Origin: Polytrichum commune
Lineage: Eukaryota; Streptophyta; Polytrichopsida; Polytrichales; Polytrichaceae
Direction: 5' to 3'
Length of the DNA: 64,000 nucleotides
Assembly: GCA_950295325.1 (NCBI GenBank)
Contig: OX485805.1
Coordinates: forward strand, 52,912,758-52,976,757
Shown piece after piece: positions 31,609-43,219 of this stretch. The number at the start of each line of letters is the position of its first letter. Position 1 is the stretch's first letter. The position numbers were made by a program, and so were the translations under genes. A model generated the notes under the pieces. It was not told where the DNA came from and did not search any database. It saw nothing but the letters and a program-made list of their open reading frames with translations.

Positions 31609-33054
31609 ATGGCACCAAAAAAATGGAAGGAAGTGTATGACCCTTTGGATTATGACCCTGAAGCAGCACCCGTCATTCTCAGCGATGACGATGAAGATGA
31701 TTCTTCACGCTCACGAAAGAAGGGTAAGAAATCCATTGATATAGATACCATGCATGCGCATGAATTCTATGAAGGCACACGCATGGCGGACCCCCCTTCC
31801 TCGACCAAAAAAAAAATTGAAAAAATTGAATGTCCATGCAATGATTGTGCTAAGCATGTAAAGCAACCGGTATGGAGGTATCCTCATGTGGTGCAGGAGC
31901 ACATCACAAAATATCGAGTGGCTACAACTGCTGAGGTCAGTTTAAATGCATACCTTGCTACAATTTTATGTTACTATATCACATAAAAAATTTCCTTTGA
32001 ATGATATGTTTCGTTGATCATATATTCATTTACGTCACCAATTATACTCTGCCTTCTAATTAATGATTTGTAACTATTGCAGCCTCGAATTGCTGCTCAA
32101 ACCAAAAATTTGGCAGCTAGAGTTGCCTTTGATATGGGGCTTGTTACCAAACTTGTTCAATTTGATATTCCAAGAATAATTCCCTCTCATTCCATACAAG
32201 ATATAGTAAATCTTCGAGAACTGCATGGACCTGATTGGACCAAAAAAACGTTTGGTAGATATGCTTTATATTTAGTCGCACCACCTTCCCTCCCTCCCCC
32301 CCCTCCACCTTCAAATACAACCCCTTTGATATGTCCATCTGTATCACCGGATCCCATTTTGCCCCCAAGTCCTCCAGAAATGACCACCTTACCCTTATGT
32401 GCAATGCCTATCCCAAATTCGCTAGGTAGTCCTAGAGCGCACTTGCGACGACAATGTGCAAGACCGCCAATTACTTATTGTAGGCCTAAACTTGGTCTAG
32501 AAAAAAACCTTTCGAGTATGTTGAAATTTTTTGACCCATCATATTGGGGCGCCTTGAAACCAGCTATTCCAATTCCTTTCAACTCAAAATTTACTTTTTG
32601 GGGTAGAAACTATATTGTTAAAACAGCAACCAACCCTTCTATGGGTAGAGGATTATTTGCAGCTGAAGACATAATCGTACCTGAACATGGCTACGTACCT
32701 TTGTTTCCATATTTTGGGCCTTACTATTCATTTATTGAGTGGCATCGACTTTCAGAGGCCATTCCGCAAATGAAAATTTGGGGGTTAGAAATCAATTTCT
32801 TCGAAGTTGGTGTCAAGAAATTGAAACCTCAAAGGTTGACCTATTGTGACGGGGACCCTGACATTTATGGGAATGTTGCTGGTTTCATAAATTCCACATT
32901 TGATGAACCCATGGACCCCAATGTCAAGTGGGAGGAAAATCATGATGGGTATCCCGGTTTACATCCTACAATACATGACTTTGTTTTAACTATAGCCGTT
33001 AAAACAATACATGCTGGAGAAGAATTATTCGCTCACTATTTGTTTGCAAAATAA
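31609..33054 (+). CDS. SET-domain-like isoform of the CACTA gene, two exons
   Basis: The transposase-associated exon 31609-31935 can join exon 32083-33054 in phase 0 (TTAE to PRIAAQ) through a TATTGCAG acceptor, giving about 432 residues and ending at its own TAA. Exon 2 carries a SET-like domain: GRGLFA (about residue 297), GNVAGFINST (about 374-381) and GEELFAHY (about 421). In active SET enzymes the second motif reads NHS and a Tyr closes the third; here the His is Ser, so methyltransferase activity is uncertain. A Pro-rich linker (PPSLPPPPPP) separates the two parts. The same donor can also reach the TNP2 exon at 33930, so the isoforms would be alternatives. A transcript retaining exon 32083-33054 would stop before TNP2. 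Spliced RNA has not been seen. Confidence 0.7.
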
Positions 33055-36000
33055 ATAAAGATTACTCTCAAACCATCGCACATAGTAACAACATTTCTTG
33101 AGTCTTCTTATGAACATTTTATATAATAATTTCCTTCCATGTCTTAAATTCATTTAGTTCAAACATTCCCTAACTAGTGCATGTATGTTGTATGCAAATG
33201 TTCCAATTGACATTACCTTGGTACAACTCATAAATGTATTAATCTTGTAAATTGAATGTAATTTACAAATTCCATTTGCATCCAATCTCTTTAAATGTTC
33301 ATTTTGTATCCTTACTTCTTTTACATGATCTATAGAATAGATTTTTAGAGCAATTTCATAATATCCCTATATCTCTTGTTATCGAATTATGTACTTTGCT
33401 TGCTGCATATATTTTGGGTATGAGGGACGTCTCCTTTATTGTGTAACAATGAAAATCATATGATGACAATCCAGTATTGTGTCACTAGAACCATACCAAA
33501 TTTATCAATACAAAATAGTTGTGCGTGGTTTAGGCTATACTATTTAAATACTTCTAATACCACTTTTCCTGGTTTGATATATTTATTTATTTCTATGGGC
33601 CCATCTTTGAGTAGACTTCCAATATAGTATGGATGCATGGAAGATATGTGTATCAAAAGTGGAATATTTTTTATTTGATTCTATAATGTCACCAAAATAA
33701 TCATACTCCTATTCTTCAATGCACCTAGTTTGTAATTAAACGTCACTTATTGAATCTATGATAAATGCAAGTTCTATTAAGGTCCCATTATCAATATTAC
33801 ATTCTATTTCCTAGAGTTGATTTTAATCATGTTGTACATATGTACATGACTTTGTTTTATTTTTACTTAATTGTCATTCAAGTATGTCGAAAATGAGATT
33901 TCCTAATTACCGCAGTCGCATTGTTCCAGGAACCCGTTTTTCATACGATGGAGGTCACCAATTTACATGAAGCAACTAGGAATTTCCCTTGTTCTACGGA
34001 TCCCTCAACCAATGCGGAACTTACCCCCACACCTGAACGATCGCAGACTCCTCAAGGATTCGAACACGAAACCATAGTCGATTCAGAGATGTTGGAAAGT
34101 CAACTCATCAACGAATTTTTCCCTGAACACACTCGTAAGAAGACATTCAATGCCACCGTAGGGGACCATAAGGGTATTTGGGAGGAAATGTTTCGAATGG
34201 CAAACACGCCTATCATGAAAAATGCGGACATAAATGTGTTGGCTGCCATAATCTTCATTTTCAATATGCAAATACGCTATAATATTTCCGACATTGGTAT
34301 TTCAGCGTACTTCCGATTCATGGGTGCATTTGCCATCCCCCCCAATGAAAGGGGCAAATTTCCCACTAATAGGGAAGAGGCAGTGAAAACCTTGAAAGCT
34401 GTGGGGTTGGAGATGAAGACAATACATGCCTGCAGGGATGATTGCATTTTGTATTATGGGCCCCATGAAAAATTGGATACATGCCCCACTTGCAAAAAAC
34501 CACGCTACCGAGATGACAAAATTGGAAACGATATTCCTGTGAAGGTAAAACATTCTTCATATGTCACTTGCATATGTACTTACACATTACAAGATATTTG
34601 TCATTGCCATAAGGAATTCCTATGTATTATGTTGCGCATTTCTATATGTTTATTGAATATTTTATTTTAGTTTTATTAAATGTTCGTTTCAATGTTCTTG
34701 TAGAAAATGCACTATTTCCCTCTCATTCCAAGATTAAAGGCACATTATCGACATCCAAAATTGGCTGCTTTGATGAGGTGGCATGCAAATCATCGTAGCT
34801 CTGAAGGATATATGCGAGGGCCGTGTGATTCAAATGCTTGGAAATGGACTGAGGAGAGATTCCCTATTTTAAGGGGGAAAGATGGCCATAGACATGTGAG
34901 GTTAGGGTTGTTTCTCGATGGTGTAAATCCTTTTTCAATGAAGAATACTCAACACTCTACGTGGCCTATATGCGTTGTGAATTACAACATCCCACCTTAC
35001 TTGGCTATTCGGAAAGGGCACATCATTTTGTGTGCGTTAGTTCCAGGTGAGAATACCTTCTTTTTTTCTTTTTTTCTTTTTTGGTTGGTATAGGGTGCAT
35101 TGGCATATTACCAAAATTAATTGTGCTTGCACCAACTACAAAAAAAATATTAAAAGCCATAAACTCCAATATTCAGGTCCATCCCAAGTGGCGAACATGG
35201 ATGTCTACCTTCAACCCCTTATTGATGAGTTGCGATTGTTATGGATTGAGGGAGTGGACGTGTTTGATGCGGCAGCAAAAGAAGATGAGCAAAAATATTT
35301 CAATATGCGCGCGATTCTATTGTGGACAATGCATGATGGACCAGGTACATATATATAAGTTTAGGGTTGCACTTCCATTGTATATAAAATAATGTTCTTG
35401 TGCAGTCAATCTATTCAAGTATATGAAATATTTTTCACATTAAAAACTATTGAATAACAATGATGATGAGTTGGGTTAATAAATTTTCTTTTTATATACT
35501 CATGTGTAGGTCTAAAAGTTTGTTCACACATAGTATCGCATAATTGTGTGTATATATAGATATATAGATATATAGATATAGGTTTTTGTTGGTGATGCAC
35601 TTACATTGTATATGCAAGAATTATTTTGTGCCGTCAATCTATTCTTATATTAAATATTTTCAAATTAAATATTATTGAATAACAATGATGAGTTGGAGTA
35701 ATGAATTTTATGTTTATATACTCATGTGTAGGTCTAACAGTTTGTTCGGGCCTACAAACAAAAGGACATGCAGCATGTCCCAATTGTGGACCTGAGCTTG
35801 ATTTTCGAACAAGTCCTTTCCTGAACAAGACAATATACACTGGGTATCGAAGGTTTCTAGACATGGATCATCCTTGGAGAACAAGGAAAAGGAAACTATT
35901 CAATGGTGAGTATGAATTGCGTGCACCACCCCAAAGGCCCGACGGAGAATTTTGGGTGCAACAATGGCAAAAAGTTCAGAAAGAGGGACTACCTATCAAA

Positions 36001-38334
36001 TCAGCTGGAATGAGCCGTTTGTCAGCTTTTTATCTTCTACCATATTGGAAGGTATACAAAAATCCCCACTCCCAACCTACATAGAGAAACATACTTTTAA
36101 TCAAATGTATATGAGTGAATTAATATTTTTTTTCCAAGTAAATGTTTTTATGTTCATTGAGCTATGTCAAGTAGCATCTACTTTCCCATTGCACAACCGA
36201 TCAATGGGCTAGCAGAGCACTATAAATGTCAACCTCGGAGGCCATGACTTAATTTTTTGATTATCATGCGGTTATCTGTATGTGATATATAAAAAATCTT
36301 TGTAAACTCTAAGTATATTCCATTATATAGGAAAGCAAAATACAAATTGTATAGTAATTACTCCATTACCAAATTCTATGTAGACAAATATGGCTACTTT
36401 ATGCCCAAGTTACTAAAACATAATCTTGTATGGACAACTGTTGAGGTCAGGATTTAAAAATTCGTCACCTTTTGGATGTAATGCACATCGAAAAGAATGT
36501 AACGGATTCTTTATTGAGGACATTGACAAACGCTCAAGGAACAAAGGAGGATAGACTGGAAGTTCGCTTGGAGTTAAAGGCCGAAGGGAGGATGCCGAGT
36601 TTACATCCCCAAGAAGATGGATTGGATGCAAAACAAAAAGTAAAATTCAAATGGGCTGATGCACCTTGGGTTTGGAGCAAAGAAGAGTACAAAAGCTTCA
36701 GAGAAGTCATAAGGGGGGTTAGGACTCCATCAAGCTATGGAGCAAGTTTGAGAAAAAAATTCAAGGATGAGCGTATAATGGGCTTGAAAACCCATGATTA
36801 TCATCATATTTTGCACCATTTTTTACCCATTGGCATCAAAGGTACATTCAAGAAGCACCCTGGGCTGAAACAAACAATATACAGGCTTAGTGGGTTGTTT
36901 AGGTGGATTTGTCTGCCTGAAATAAAAGTGGATGAAATACCAAATATGAAGAGGGAAGCAGCGGAAGTTATGTGCCTTTTGGAAATGCATTTCCCACCAA
37001 CCATATTTGACATGCAAGTTCATTTAATAATTCATCTCGTAGATGAGGTGGAATTGTGTGGGCCAGTTCAGGCCAGATGGATGTATTTTATAGAGAGATA
37101 CATGAAGGAATTAAAAGATTTTGTAAGACAAAAAAATTATCCAGAGGGAAGCATGGCGGCAGGATATCATTTAAAGGAAACAATATATTTTTGCTCAGAG
37201 TATTTGTCAGCTCTAGATCCAAAAGGTTCTATTGTATGGAAAATCCCCCAAACTACCAAAGAGGCAGACCAAGTGTTAGCTCATAGTCATACAATTATAA
37301 AAATGGACAAGGATTTGTATAATGAGGTTCAAACCTACATTTTGAAAAACACAGAGGAAATGAGGGTATGGGAGGTCCACTACAACATAGAAAATGATAT
37401 TAGAAAAGAAAGGAGGATAAAATGGATGACCGAAAAATGGGGAGGGCCTAGAGAGAACTTACAAGGTGTCCCCAATGAGCTATTACCACTACCATCATAT
37501 TATGATTGGTTACCTAGTGCAATAAAGGTGGCCAAAGAAGGTGGATTGGGACACTTAGATGTGACTGAGTTTGTGGAGGAACTAGCGAGAGGCCCAAATG
37601 AATATGCCAAATCCTTTAGGGCATTATGGTACAAGGGTACTCATTACAGGACATTGGAGGCAGACAAGAGTGCAGAGGCAACTTTTGACTCAGGTATCGG
37701 AGGGACATACTGGGGTGATTTTGTGAGTGGTCCGAAAGACAAGTCTCCCATAGTGGATCAATTGGACTATTTTGGGTACATTGAGAAGATTTTGGAGATA
37801 GACTATGATAGGGAGGAATACAATCGCATTGTATTTGTTGCAAAATGGTATGCAACAAACAAGAAACCCATAAGACTTGCAACGCAGGTTATGGACGAGT
37901 GCGGTTTTGTCCGGCATAGGAAAGATAGATGGATGCCACGGGATGGTCCACAAGCAGATACAGTTACATCCCCTGCAGATTGCGAACAAGTGTATTTTGT
38001 GGACGACCCAAGTAGCAGGGAGTGGGTAATTGTGGTGCCAACTAGGGCAAGAGCACGTCGGCTGGAAGGGGAATTGGACGCCACCATTGTTCCGGAAGAT
38101 GATTTGGAAGAAATTGTTAGAAATAGGGCCAACCTTGATCAAGTTCAAGTTATGTGTCATACAATGGAAGCTTCCTTTGAAGATGATATTGGAGCTGATT
38201 TTGGGGAAGGCACCTCAAACACGATTGCACCGGAATATGTAACAGATGACGAAGTTGATGACACTGACAAAGAGGTTTTTACAATGGATGTAAGCGATGA
38301 TGAGGTTCAATTGGATTTACGTGCAGACGATTAG
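31609..38334 (+). CDS. TNP2-type CACTA transposase, six exons
   Basis: The exons 31609-31935, 33930-34544, 34704-35046, 35177-35344, 35732-36051 and 36451-38334 all join in matching phases with GT-AG borders and no stop, giving about 1218 residues. Exon 1 has a transposase-associated domain with HEFYEGTRMADPP and CPCNDC. Exon 2 holds the TNP2 start with IHACRDDCILYYG and CPTCKKPRYR. Later exons show MRWHAN, LDGVNPF and ACPNC, as in TNP2. The last exon opens with DVMHIEKNV and has the DUF4218 region (PVQARWMYFIERYMKELK, GSMAAGYHLKETIYF). The C-terminal tail is strongly acidic. Residues about 21-32 (PVILSDDDEDD) look like a SUMO-interacting motif. The reconstruction skips the SET-like exon at 32083-33054. 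An intron copy of the exon-5 acceptor (see 35380) could cause mis-splicing. Confidence 0.85.
35380..35750. repeat. Intron duplication copying a splice acceptor and exon start
   Basis: About 35385-35525 and 35610-35750 are diverged direct copies about 230 bp apart. Both contain actcatgtgtaggtctaa followed by agtttgttc. The second is the real exon-5 start (35732); the first (near 35505) lacks the correct continuing frame (GTTTGTTCACACATAG gives a stop). A run of tatatagata lies between them. Confidence 0.75.
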
Positions 38335-40239
38335 GGGGATGGTATTAGGGAAATTGTTGGTGAAGCATGTGACATGGATCCCCATAAAGTAAGTTACCTA
38401 CATGTACTTGGTGAATACTTACAAATCGTTAAAATAATATTGTCACTTGTGTATGTACATGTGCTTGTTAGAAATAGGGAATGCCTTAGGTTCTTGAAGA
38501 AATTGGGAAGAATATGTTTAAATTTTAGGTATGTTTGATCTTGTGAACATGTAGGTGATGAATTTGTTTCAAACCTCATTCATCGGAGCTCCAGGGTGAA
38601 TTTTGGGTTATAATGTGAATGTCTGTGTACAACAGAATGAAGTGATGATATGTTGTAATCCTACACATACAGCTACATGTGCAGTTGCGATTGAAGTATG
38701 GGTTTTGAGTTCAACGTTATGGAATCCAGAATGTTAGGTACGTGCAGGGCCCATAATGACAGAAGCTTGGAGGCGATATCTTGGCGATATCTTCTAAAAC
38801 AGTGAAACAATGACCACTGTCATGTGGACTTATCTTGGTGAAATTGGACACTTAACATTGATGAGAGGTCTTCAAAGATTGCACAGCCTAGTATTTCCAA
38901 AAATCATAAAAAAAAACGAGCATGTGTACGAAAAACCTACCTTACCAAAGACCTGATGTTTCAGAAGGATGGGTTCAATGTACACAAAGGATTAGTCGAT
39001 GGAATGAGGATGCCAGCGACCATGTCTGTCTCTGTATGCATGTGTGTAGGTAGGTATATTACCTTGCGCGTTCAGGCTTGGGTGGCATGCAAGGCTCAGC
39101 GAGCATTTGTTCTTCGCCATAACTACGTTATCAACCTTTCATGAAGATAAGTTAACAATTAACAAGCTTGGATAACATAGTCCAATCTCATTGCACCATG
39201 TGTGTGTGTGTGTGTGTGTGTGTATTTGTTTTGTTTTTGGTTTTTCGATAAATTTGAATTTTTGGGCACCGGGGGGGATTGATAATAAGCCTTGCCATAT
39301 AGTACACCCTAACCTCCATAATGTCATCCTTTGTAATGATTCTCCCTCTCATATATACCAAAACCCTAGGAAATGGATGTGCTCAGTTCACATCTCCCTC
39401 CTTGCTGTCACATTTACCACTCATGTATCACAGGTTTTGGCATTAGAATTATCCACCAAATCCACCATACGCTCGCATGCATCACGTTGTTATCATTGTC
39501 ATTATTGCAACGTTGACTTTCTATTATTCCATAAAGTCACATCTTACATTAATTCTCTTTTATCACACATCCGCATTAACACTGCAGGAATCCCTAATAT
39601 CACGCGCACTTTGGTTGTCACATGCGTGACATTAGGGAGGTTAGAGTGTTGATTGAATGAACATGTGCCTTAACAAAGGCAAATAAACTTTCCCAAGAGC
39701 AGGTGGCTCAACAGATATACTGACATGACACAGGTGGCTCAAAGAATGTGCACAAGTACGGCCACAGTTGCTGCTAAATGCATATAAATCCTATCCTGCC
39801 TAGTTCGAATATGCATTTCATGTTCTCCAAATTGATAGTAATTGTTGGATACAAAGCTCAATGGGCAACTTCTCACAGGTCAAGATTGATAGGCAAGGGA
39901 CGCATATGGAGCCATGACAAGTACCTGGTAGATGTGCACAAAGAAAAACAGCCGATGGAATTTGAGCCTGTAAGGAAAGCAGTAGCAAAGGCAATGACGA
40001 GAGTTCAAATGAGTGACAATGTGCATGCAGCCTTGCCAGAGCAAAGAATTTTTGTTTGGATTAAACAAATTACATCAGAAGTGCATATGGCATCATCCAT
40101 TCCCAAGTGAACAGATACATTGTCGTGCTGGTAAATATCTGGAAGTGAGCACCACACAGATTATGAGCACCCTGCGTTATCAACCTTTCATGCTAGTTTG
40201 GGAATGACAGTGGCATATGCATGAGAAGAAAGGGACATT
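38335..40239. other. CACTA interior, 3' flank of TNP2, with a GT microsatellite
   Basis: No gene is supported. A (GT)n tract of about 12 repeats lies at 39198-39222. Open frames at 38956-39144 and 39191-39652 are not supported by motifs. Confidence 0.5.
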
Positions 40240-40968
40240 CTAAACTGAAATTGGCATGTTCTCACAACACCTAGGAGTGATACGAGTGAGAGGCCTCAGT
40301 GGAGTGTTCAAGTTGAAGTGTCCCTGGAACTTCAAAGCAGCCAGGTTGGTAACAAACTTTAGGAGGTCGGGATGGTGGTCATGGGCATAAGCCAGGAACT
40401 CTACGCAATCCTGGGTAACGTTGTAGAAATCCTTGACATGGGTCCATTTAATAAGCAAAAGCTTACCTTCAAACTGGGCAGAGCCATGGATGCACAGTGT
40501 GACTTGGGGATGGCCTATACCTTCAGGGGTGCGCAATGTACGTTTTTTCTCCTGCACAGGAACCTCATGAAACACAAAGTGAAAGTTGGAGAAACTTGAC
40601 AGAGTTGAAGCAGCGGCATCAACAGGATGTTGCACGGTGGGTAGCTTCCGCAACTTGAAATGGGAACTGGGTGCGTCGAAATCCTGGGTGTCAGCATCAC
40701 TACTGTCATCGCTGAGAACAATGACCGGATGCTCAACCTTAACTATTATGACGGGCTTGTGGGGAGTGAAAAACTTGGGCCTCTTCGAAATAGAATTGGT
40801 CGTATGCACAAGGTCGCAGCATGCTTGTGGTGGCATGTAATTGAGGGCCTCTTCAAAAGCTGCCATCATGTGGTTCGTGGGCCTGGAAGATGGGGAAGCC
40901 ATGTTGGGAAATGGCAGAGAGGAAGAAATATGGGCAGTAGGGGGATCCCAAGAGAAGGACCTGATCAC
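40240..40968 (-). CDS. Third CACTA protein, function unknown, SUMO-binding-like motif
   Basis: A 242-residue minus-strand frame lies near the right end of the transposon. A likely start is the Met of MASPSS (residue 23). It has KPVIIVKVEHPVIVLSDDSSD (about residues 70-90), where VIVLSDDSSD matches the hydrophobic-then-acidic pattern of SUMO-interacting motifs. The rest has no domain I recognise; HGSAQFEGKLLLIKW and HDHHPDLLKFV are notable stretches. Similar VKVE..VLSD wording occurs in the MULE protein at 62572-64000. It could be a full gene or the last exon of a longer one. Confidence 0.45.
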   Translation of the reverse strand: MIRSFSWDPPTAHISSSLPFPNMASPSSRPTNHMMAAFEEALNYMPPQACCDLVHTTNSISKRPKFFTPHKPVIIVKVEHPVIVLSDDSSDADTQDFDAPSSHFKLRKLPTVQHPVDAAASTLSSFSNFHFVFHEVPVQEKKRTLRTPEGIGHPQVTLCIHGSAQFEGKLLLIKWTHVKDFYNVTQDCVEFLAYAHDHHPDLLKFVTNLAALKFQGHFNLNTPLRPLTRITPRCCENMPISV

Positions 40969-41319
40969 TTATGGGACTCAAACCCTAAACTTGGTGTGCC
41001 GAAGAGAGGATCGTCACTTCCCGCCATCACCGCAAATGGGGACATCTCCCTCCACCAAATCTACAGGTTTCGAGGGAGGGAAAGGATGAGGTGATGCCAC
41101 CTGAGTGGCAGAGGATGTGATGGGGAAATCTACTAAACTAGGCAAGTGATTTGATCCCTTCTGAGTCACCGAAAAGGTATTCCTACTTACTAACAAGGTA
41201 AGAAGGGGCAAATATGAGGTAAGTTGTTGCAACAACACTTACCCACAAACTACATATGCGGGAGAGAATGGCATGAATCTCTGACAAGTGGTGGACCCGA
41301 CGGTCCAAAAAAGAATCAA

Positions 41320-41461
41320 GACAATATTAGTGACAGCTTCCTGTCACTACACACAAAAGAGGACCAATTTGTGTTACTATTGAAGCGATTCACGAACGTG
41401 TCACTAAAAATTGAATGGAGAGTGTAGTATATGTCACTAAGCGACAAAGCTTCTACTAGTG
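41320..41461. repeat. CACTA right TIR and subterminal repeats
   Basis: The inverted TIR is 41431-41461. Upstream are TAGTGACAGC, CTGTCACTAC, GTGTTACTATT, CGTGTCACTAAA and TATGTCACTAAG. The TTG at 41462-41464 is the right-hand target duplication. Confidence 0.85.
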
Positions 41462-41464
41462 TTG

Positions 41465-41708
41465 GGTCGGCCGACCCAAACCCCGTCCCCGATCAGACCC
41501 CGGTGGACGAGCCCATGTTAGATGTTGAAGGCCCGCAAGGGCCTGGTGATACCTCTACTCCTAACCCAGTCGATGAACCAATGCATGATGCGCATGCGGA
41601 GGTTGGGTTGGGACAAAGGCCTGACAGTCAGCCTTTGCAGGAGCAGGTTGCGGCTGACGTCATCGTCGGAGGCGGCGGTGACGGCATCCAAGGCACGACC
41701 AAGGCGAG
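41465..41708 (+). pseudogene. Continuation of the GC-rich locus after the CACTA element
   Basis: The frame cut at 27009 resumes here as GSADPNPVPDQTPVDEPM and runs open to a possible AG|GTAATG donor at 41708. It is Pro-, Asp- and Gly-rich with two diverged PVDEPM repeats, and probably disordered. It starts with the right part of the split near-palindrome (41465-41482). The downstream intron (41709 on) contains another near-palindrome at 41730-41751. Splicing to the FCP1-like exon is not phase-proved: acceptors at 42240, 42273 or 42276 would fit, while the best-looking one at 42226 does not. Confidence 0.55.
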
Positions 41709-41729
41709 GTAATGCACTGACCCCACTCA

Positions 41730-41751
41730 GTTTGGGTCGGTCGACCCAAAC
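41730..41751. repeat. Near-palindrome in an intron, centre GT
   Basis: It has arms around GT in a predicted intron of the GC-rich locus. It is complete except for the outer G pair on each side. Confidence 0.9.
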
Positions 41752-42225
41752 TCCCTGGGTCTTTGTCTTCTTGCCTTGGTCGTGTCCCCTAGCTACCCTA
41801 AACTCACGCACACGTCTCCCCCCCCCCCGGCACTCGCGCCCTTCGCCACATCCCCCCGACCATTTGTTCGTCCACATACCCCCCGGCTTGCAACGAAGTC
41901 TTCATCACGGCGGCCCGTCTCTTCAATTTTTGCTAGATGTAGAAGTAGGCTAGTTTGAACGCATCGTTCAACGCGGCTCTCCCCAATCAAGATGTACATA
42001 GAGCATTGTATACAATATAATCGCCATTTTTTACTCCTATATACTTGTATCCTGTGTTTGAATGTATGTTGTATGCTCTTGCCTCTCTTGTATCCCTTGT
42101 TGCACCCCCTCCAAAATGAATCAAATGGTTTTGTGTTTGCACCGAGAACACTCGTTTCTTTAATGCTTCGTTTGGACATAGCATGACATAAGTCGCCCAC
42201 CGTTTTCTCTCGATCGTATCCGCAG
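41752..42225. other. Intron or spacer between parts of the GC-rich locus
   Basis: No supported coding exon. A run of 12 C starts near 41819, and AT-rich DNA follows to a CTCTCGATCGTATCCGCAG acceptor-like sequence ending at 42225. Confidence 0.5.
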
Positions 42226-43038
42226 GGCTCGGAGCATAGCGTAGCGGCTCCCCGACGCTCTTCTCCAAGGAGCAGAGAGGGCAGCGCGGCGGCGCCCCCG
42301 ATTTTACCCGCCCCGCCCCCGCGGCTGAAGAAACGATTCCTAGTGTTAGACCTGAACGGGGTCCTCGTCCAATGCGTTCATTGCCCGAGGACCCCCACGG
42401 TGCCCTTTTGCAAGCCCGAGGACGCGAATTATGACGGCCCGCCCACGTTCATAAAGAGCAAGCTAGTTCACCTCCGCCCGTGGCTTCGGACCTTCCTCCA
42501 GATGGCCCAACAACGATGGTGGGTGGTCGTTTGGAGCTCCATGACGGCCGAGAACACCAATGCCGTCGTGGAGTTCATCTTCAAGGGCATCGAACCCCCG
42601 TGCATGGTCCTAGCACAGGAAGCCTGTAGAATATTGTACACACCGGACGGCAAAGTCGTCAAAAAACCAAACAACCCCGCTTCCCCCCAATCTCTCAAGG
42701 TCTTGAAGCCCATTTTTTGGGACCAGCAGCCGTCCTTGATAGGCGTCCCCTACGACGTCCGTCCCACCCGGGAGAACACGCTCATGGTGGATGACAGCGC
42801 CGCAAAGAACATGTTGAACCCGACGGCCAACCTCATAGTTTGCCCTACCTGGACGGTCGAGAAGGTCCGGGACCGATTTTTGTTAGACCTTGGTAAATAC
42901 CTCCAGGCGCTCTGCGGAAGCGGACTGCCCGTAAACAATTTTGTTAGGAACAATCCGATAGGCGAGAGATACTTGGATCCACGAGACCATTTGTACAGAG
43001 AGTTGTTATCTCACGCGGAATTTAACAAGCTCATTTGA
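42226..43038 (+). CDS. FCP1/NLI-interacting-factor-like phosphatase domain exon
   Basis: The frame is open from a GTATCCGCAG acceptor (42226) to the TGA at 43036. After a Pro-rich lead it reads KKRFLVLDLNGVLV, which is HAD motif I of FCP1-like phosphatases. The second Asp of the usual DxDx(T/V) is Asn here, a variant often seen in plant members. HLRPWLRTFLQM, WWVVVWSSMTAENT (motif II region) and ENTLMVDDSAAKNM (motif III region) follow in order, and then VCPTWTV. The domain is about 230 residues and looks complete. These enzymes usually remove phosphate from proteins such as the RNA polymerase II tail; the substrate here is unknown. It may be the C-terminal part of the locus broken by the CACTA element, or a gene of its own. 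Confidence 0.75.
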   Translation, partial: GSEHSVAAPRRSSPRSREGSAAAPPILPAPPPRLKKRFLVLDLNGVLVQCVHCPRTPTVPFCKPEDANYDGPPTFIKSKLVHLRPWLRTFLQMAQQRWWVVVWSSMTAENTNAVVEFIFKGIEPPCMVLAQEACRILYTPDGKVVKKPNNPASPQSLKVLKPIFWDQQPSLIGVPYDVRPTRENTLMVDDSAAKNMLNPTANLIVCPTWTVEKVRDRFLLDLGKYLQALCGSGLPVNNFVRNNPIGERYLDPRDHLYRELLSHAEFNKLI

Positions 43039-43056
43039 GACACTACGTGTGTTTGT

Positions 43057-43113
43057 ATGTGTATGTATGTATGTATGTATGTATGTATGTGTGTGTGTGT
43101 GTGTGTGTGCGCG
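43057..43113. repeat. TATG/TG microsatellite in an intron or 3' flank
   Basis: About seven TATG units followed by about ten TG units. It lies between the FCP1-like exon and the next exon (43220). Confidence 0.9.
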
Positions 43114-43219
43114 CGCCCGTTCATTTTGTGTAATATATGCTTCATATGTATCTTGATTTTCACGCGCTCTAGCAAACCCTCCTCCCTTGGGTTTTGTTTC
43201 GTTTCCTTTTTTGCGCCAG

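Larger units (their letters stand above)
27010..41461. mobile_element. CACTA (En/Spm-like) transposon, structurally complete, 14.45 kb
   Basis: The 5' end CACTAGTGGAG..CTTTGT..TAGTGACAT matches the complement of the 3' end CACTAGTAGAA..CTTTGT..TAGTGACAT at 25 of 31 positions. TTG lies directly outside both ends (27007-27009 and 41462-41464), the 3-bp duplication expected for this superfamily. Subterminal TGTCACTA-type motifs cluster near both ends. The element holds a TNPA-like gene (minus strand), a TNP2 transposase gene with an alternative SET-like exon (plus strand), and a third gene (minus strand). All predicted exons are open and phase-matched, so it may be or recently have been autonomous. 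It interrupts the GC-rich locus inside a near-palindrome. Confidence 0.95.

Noticed and set aside
36052-36450. A further TNP2 coding exon between the fifth and sixth exons
   Set aside because: The reading frame joins 36051 directly to 36451 in phase with the expected motif order; the open frames between lack transposase motifs.
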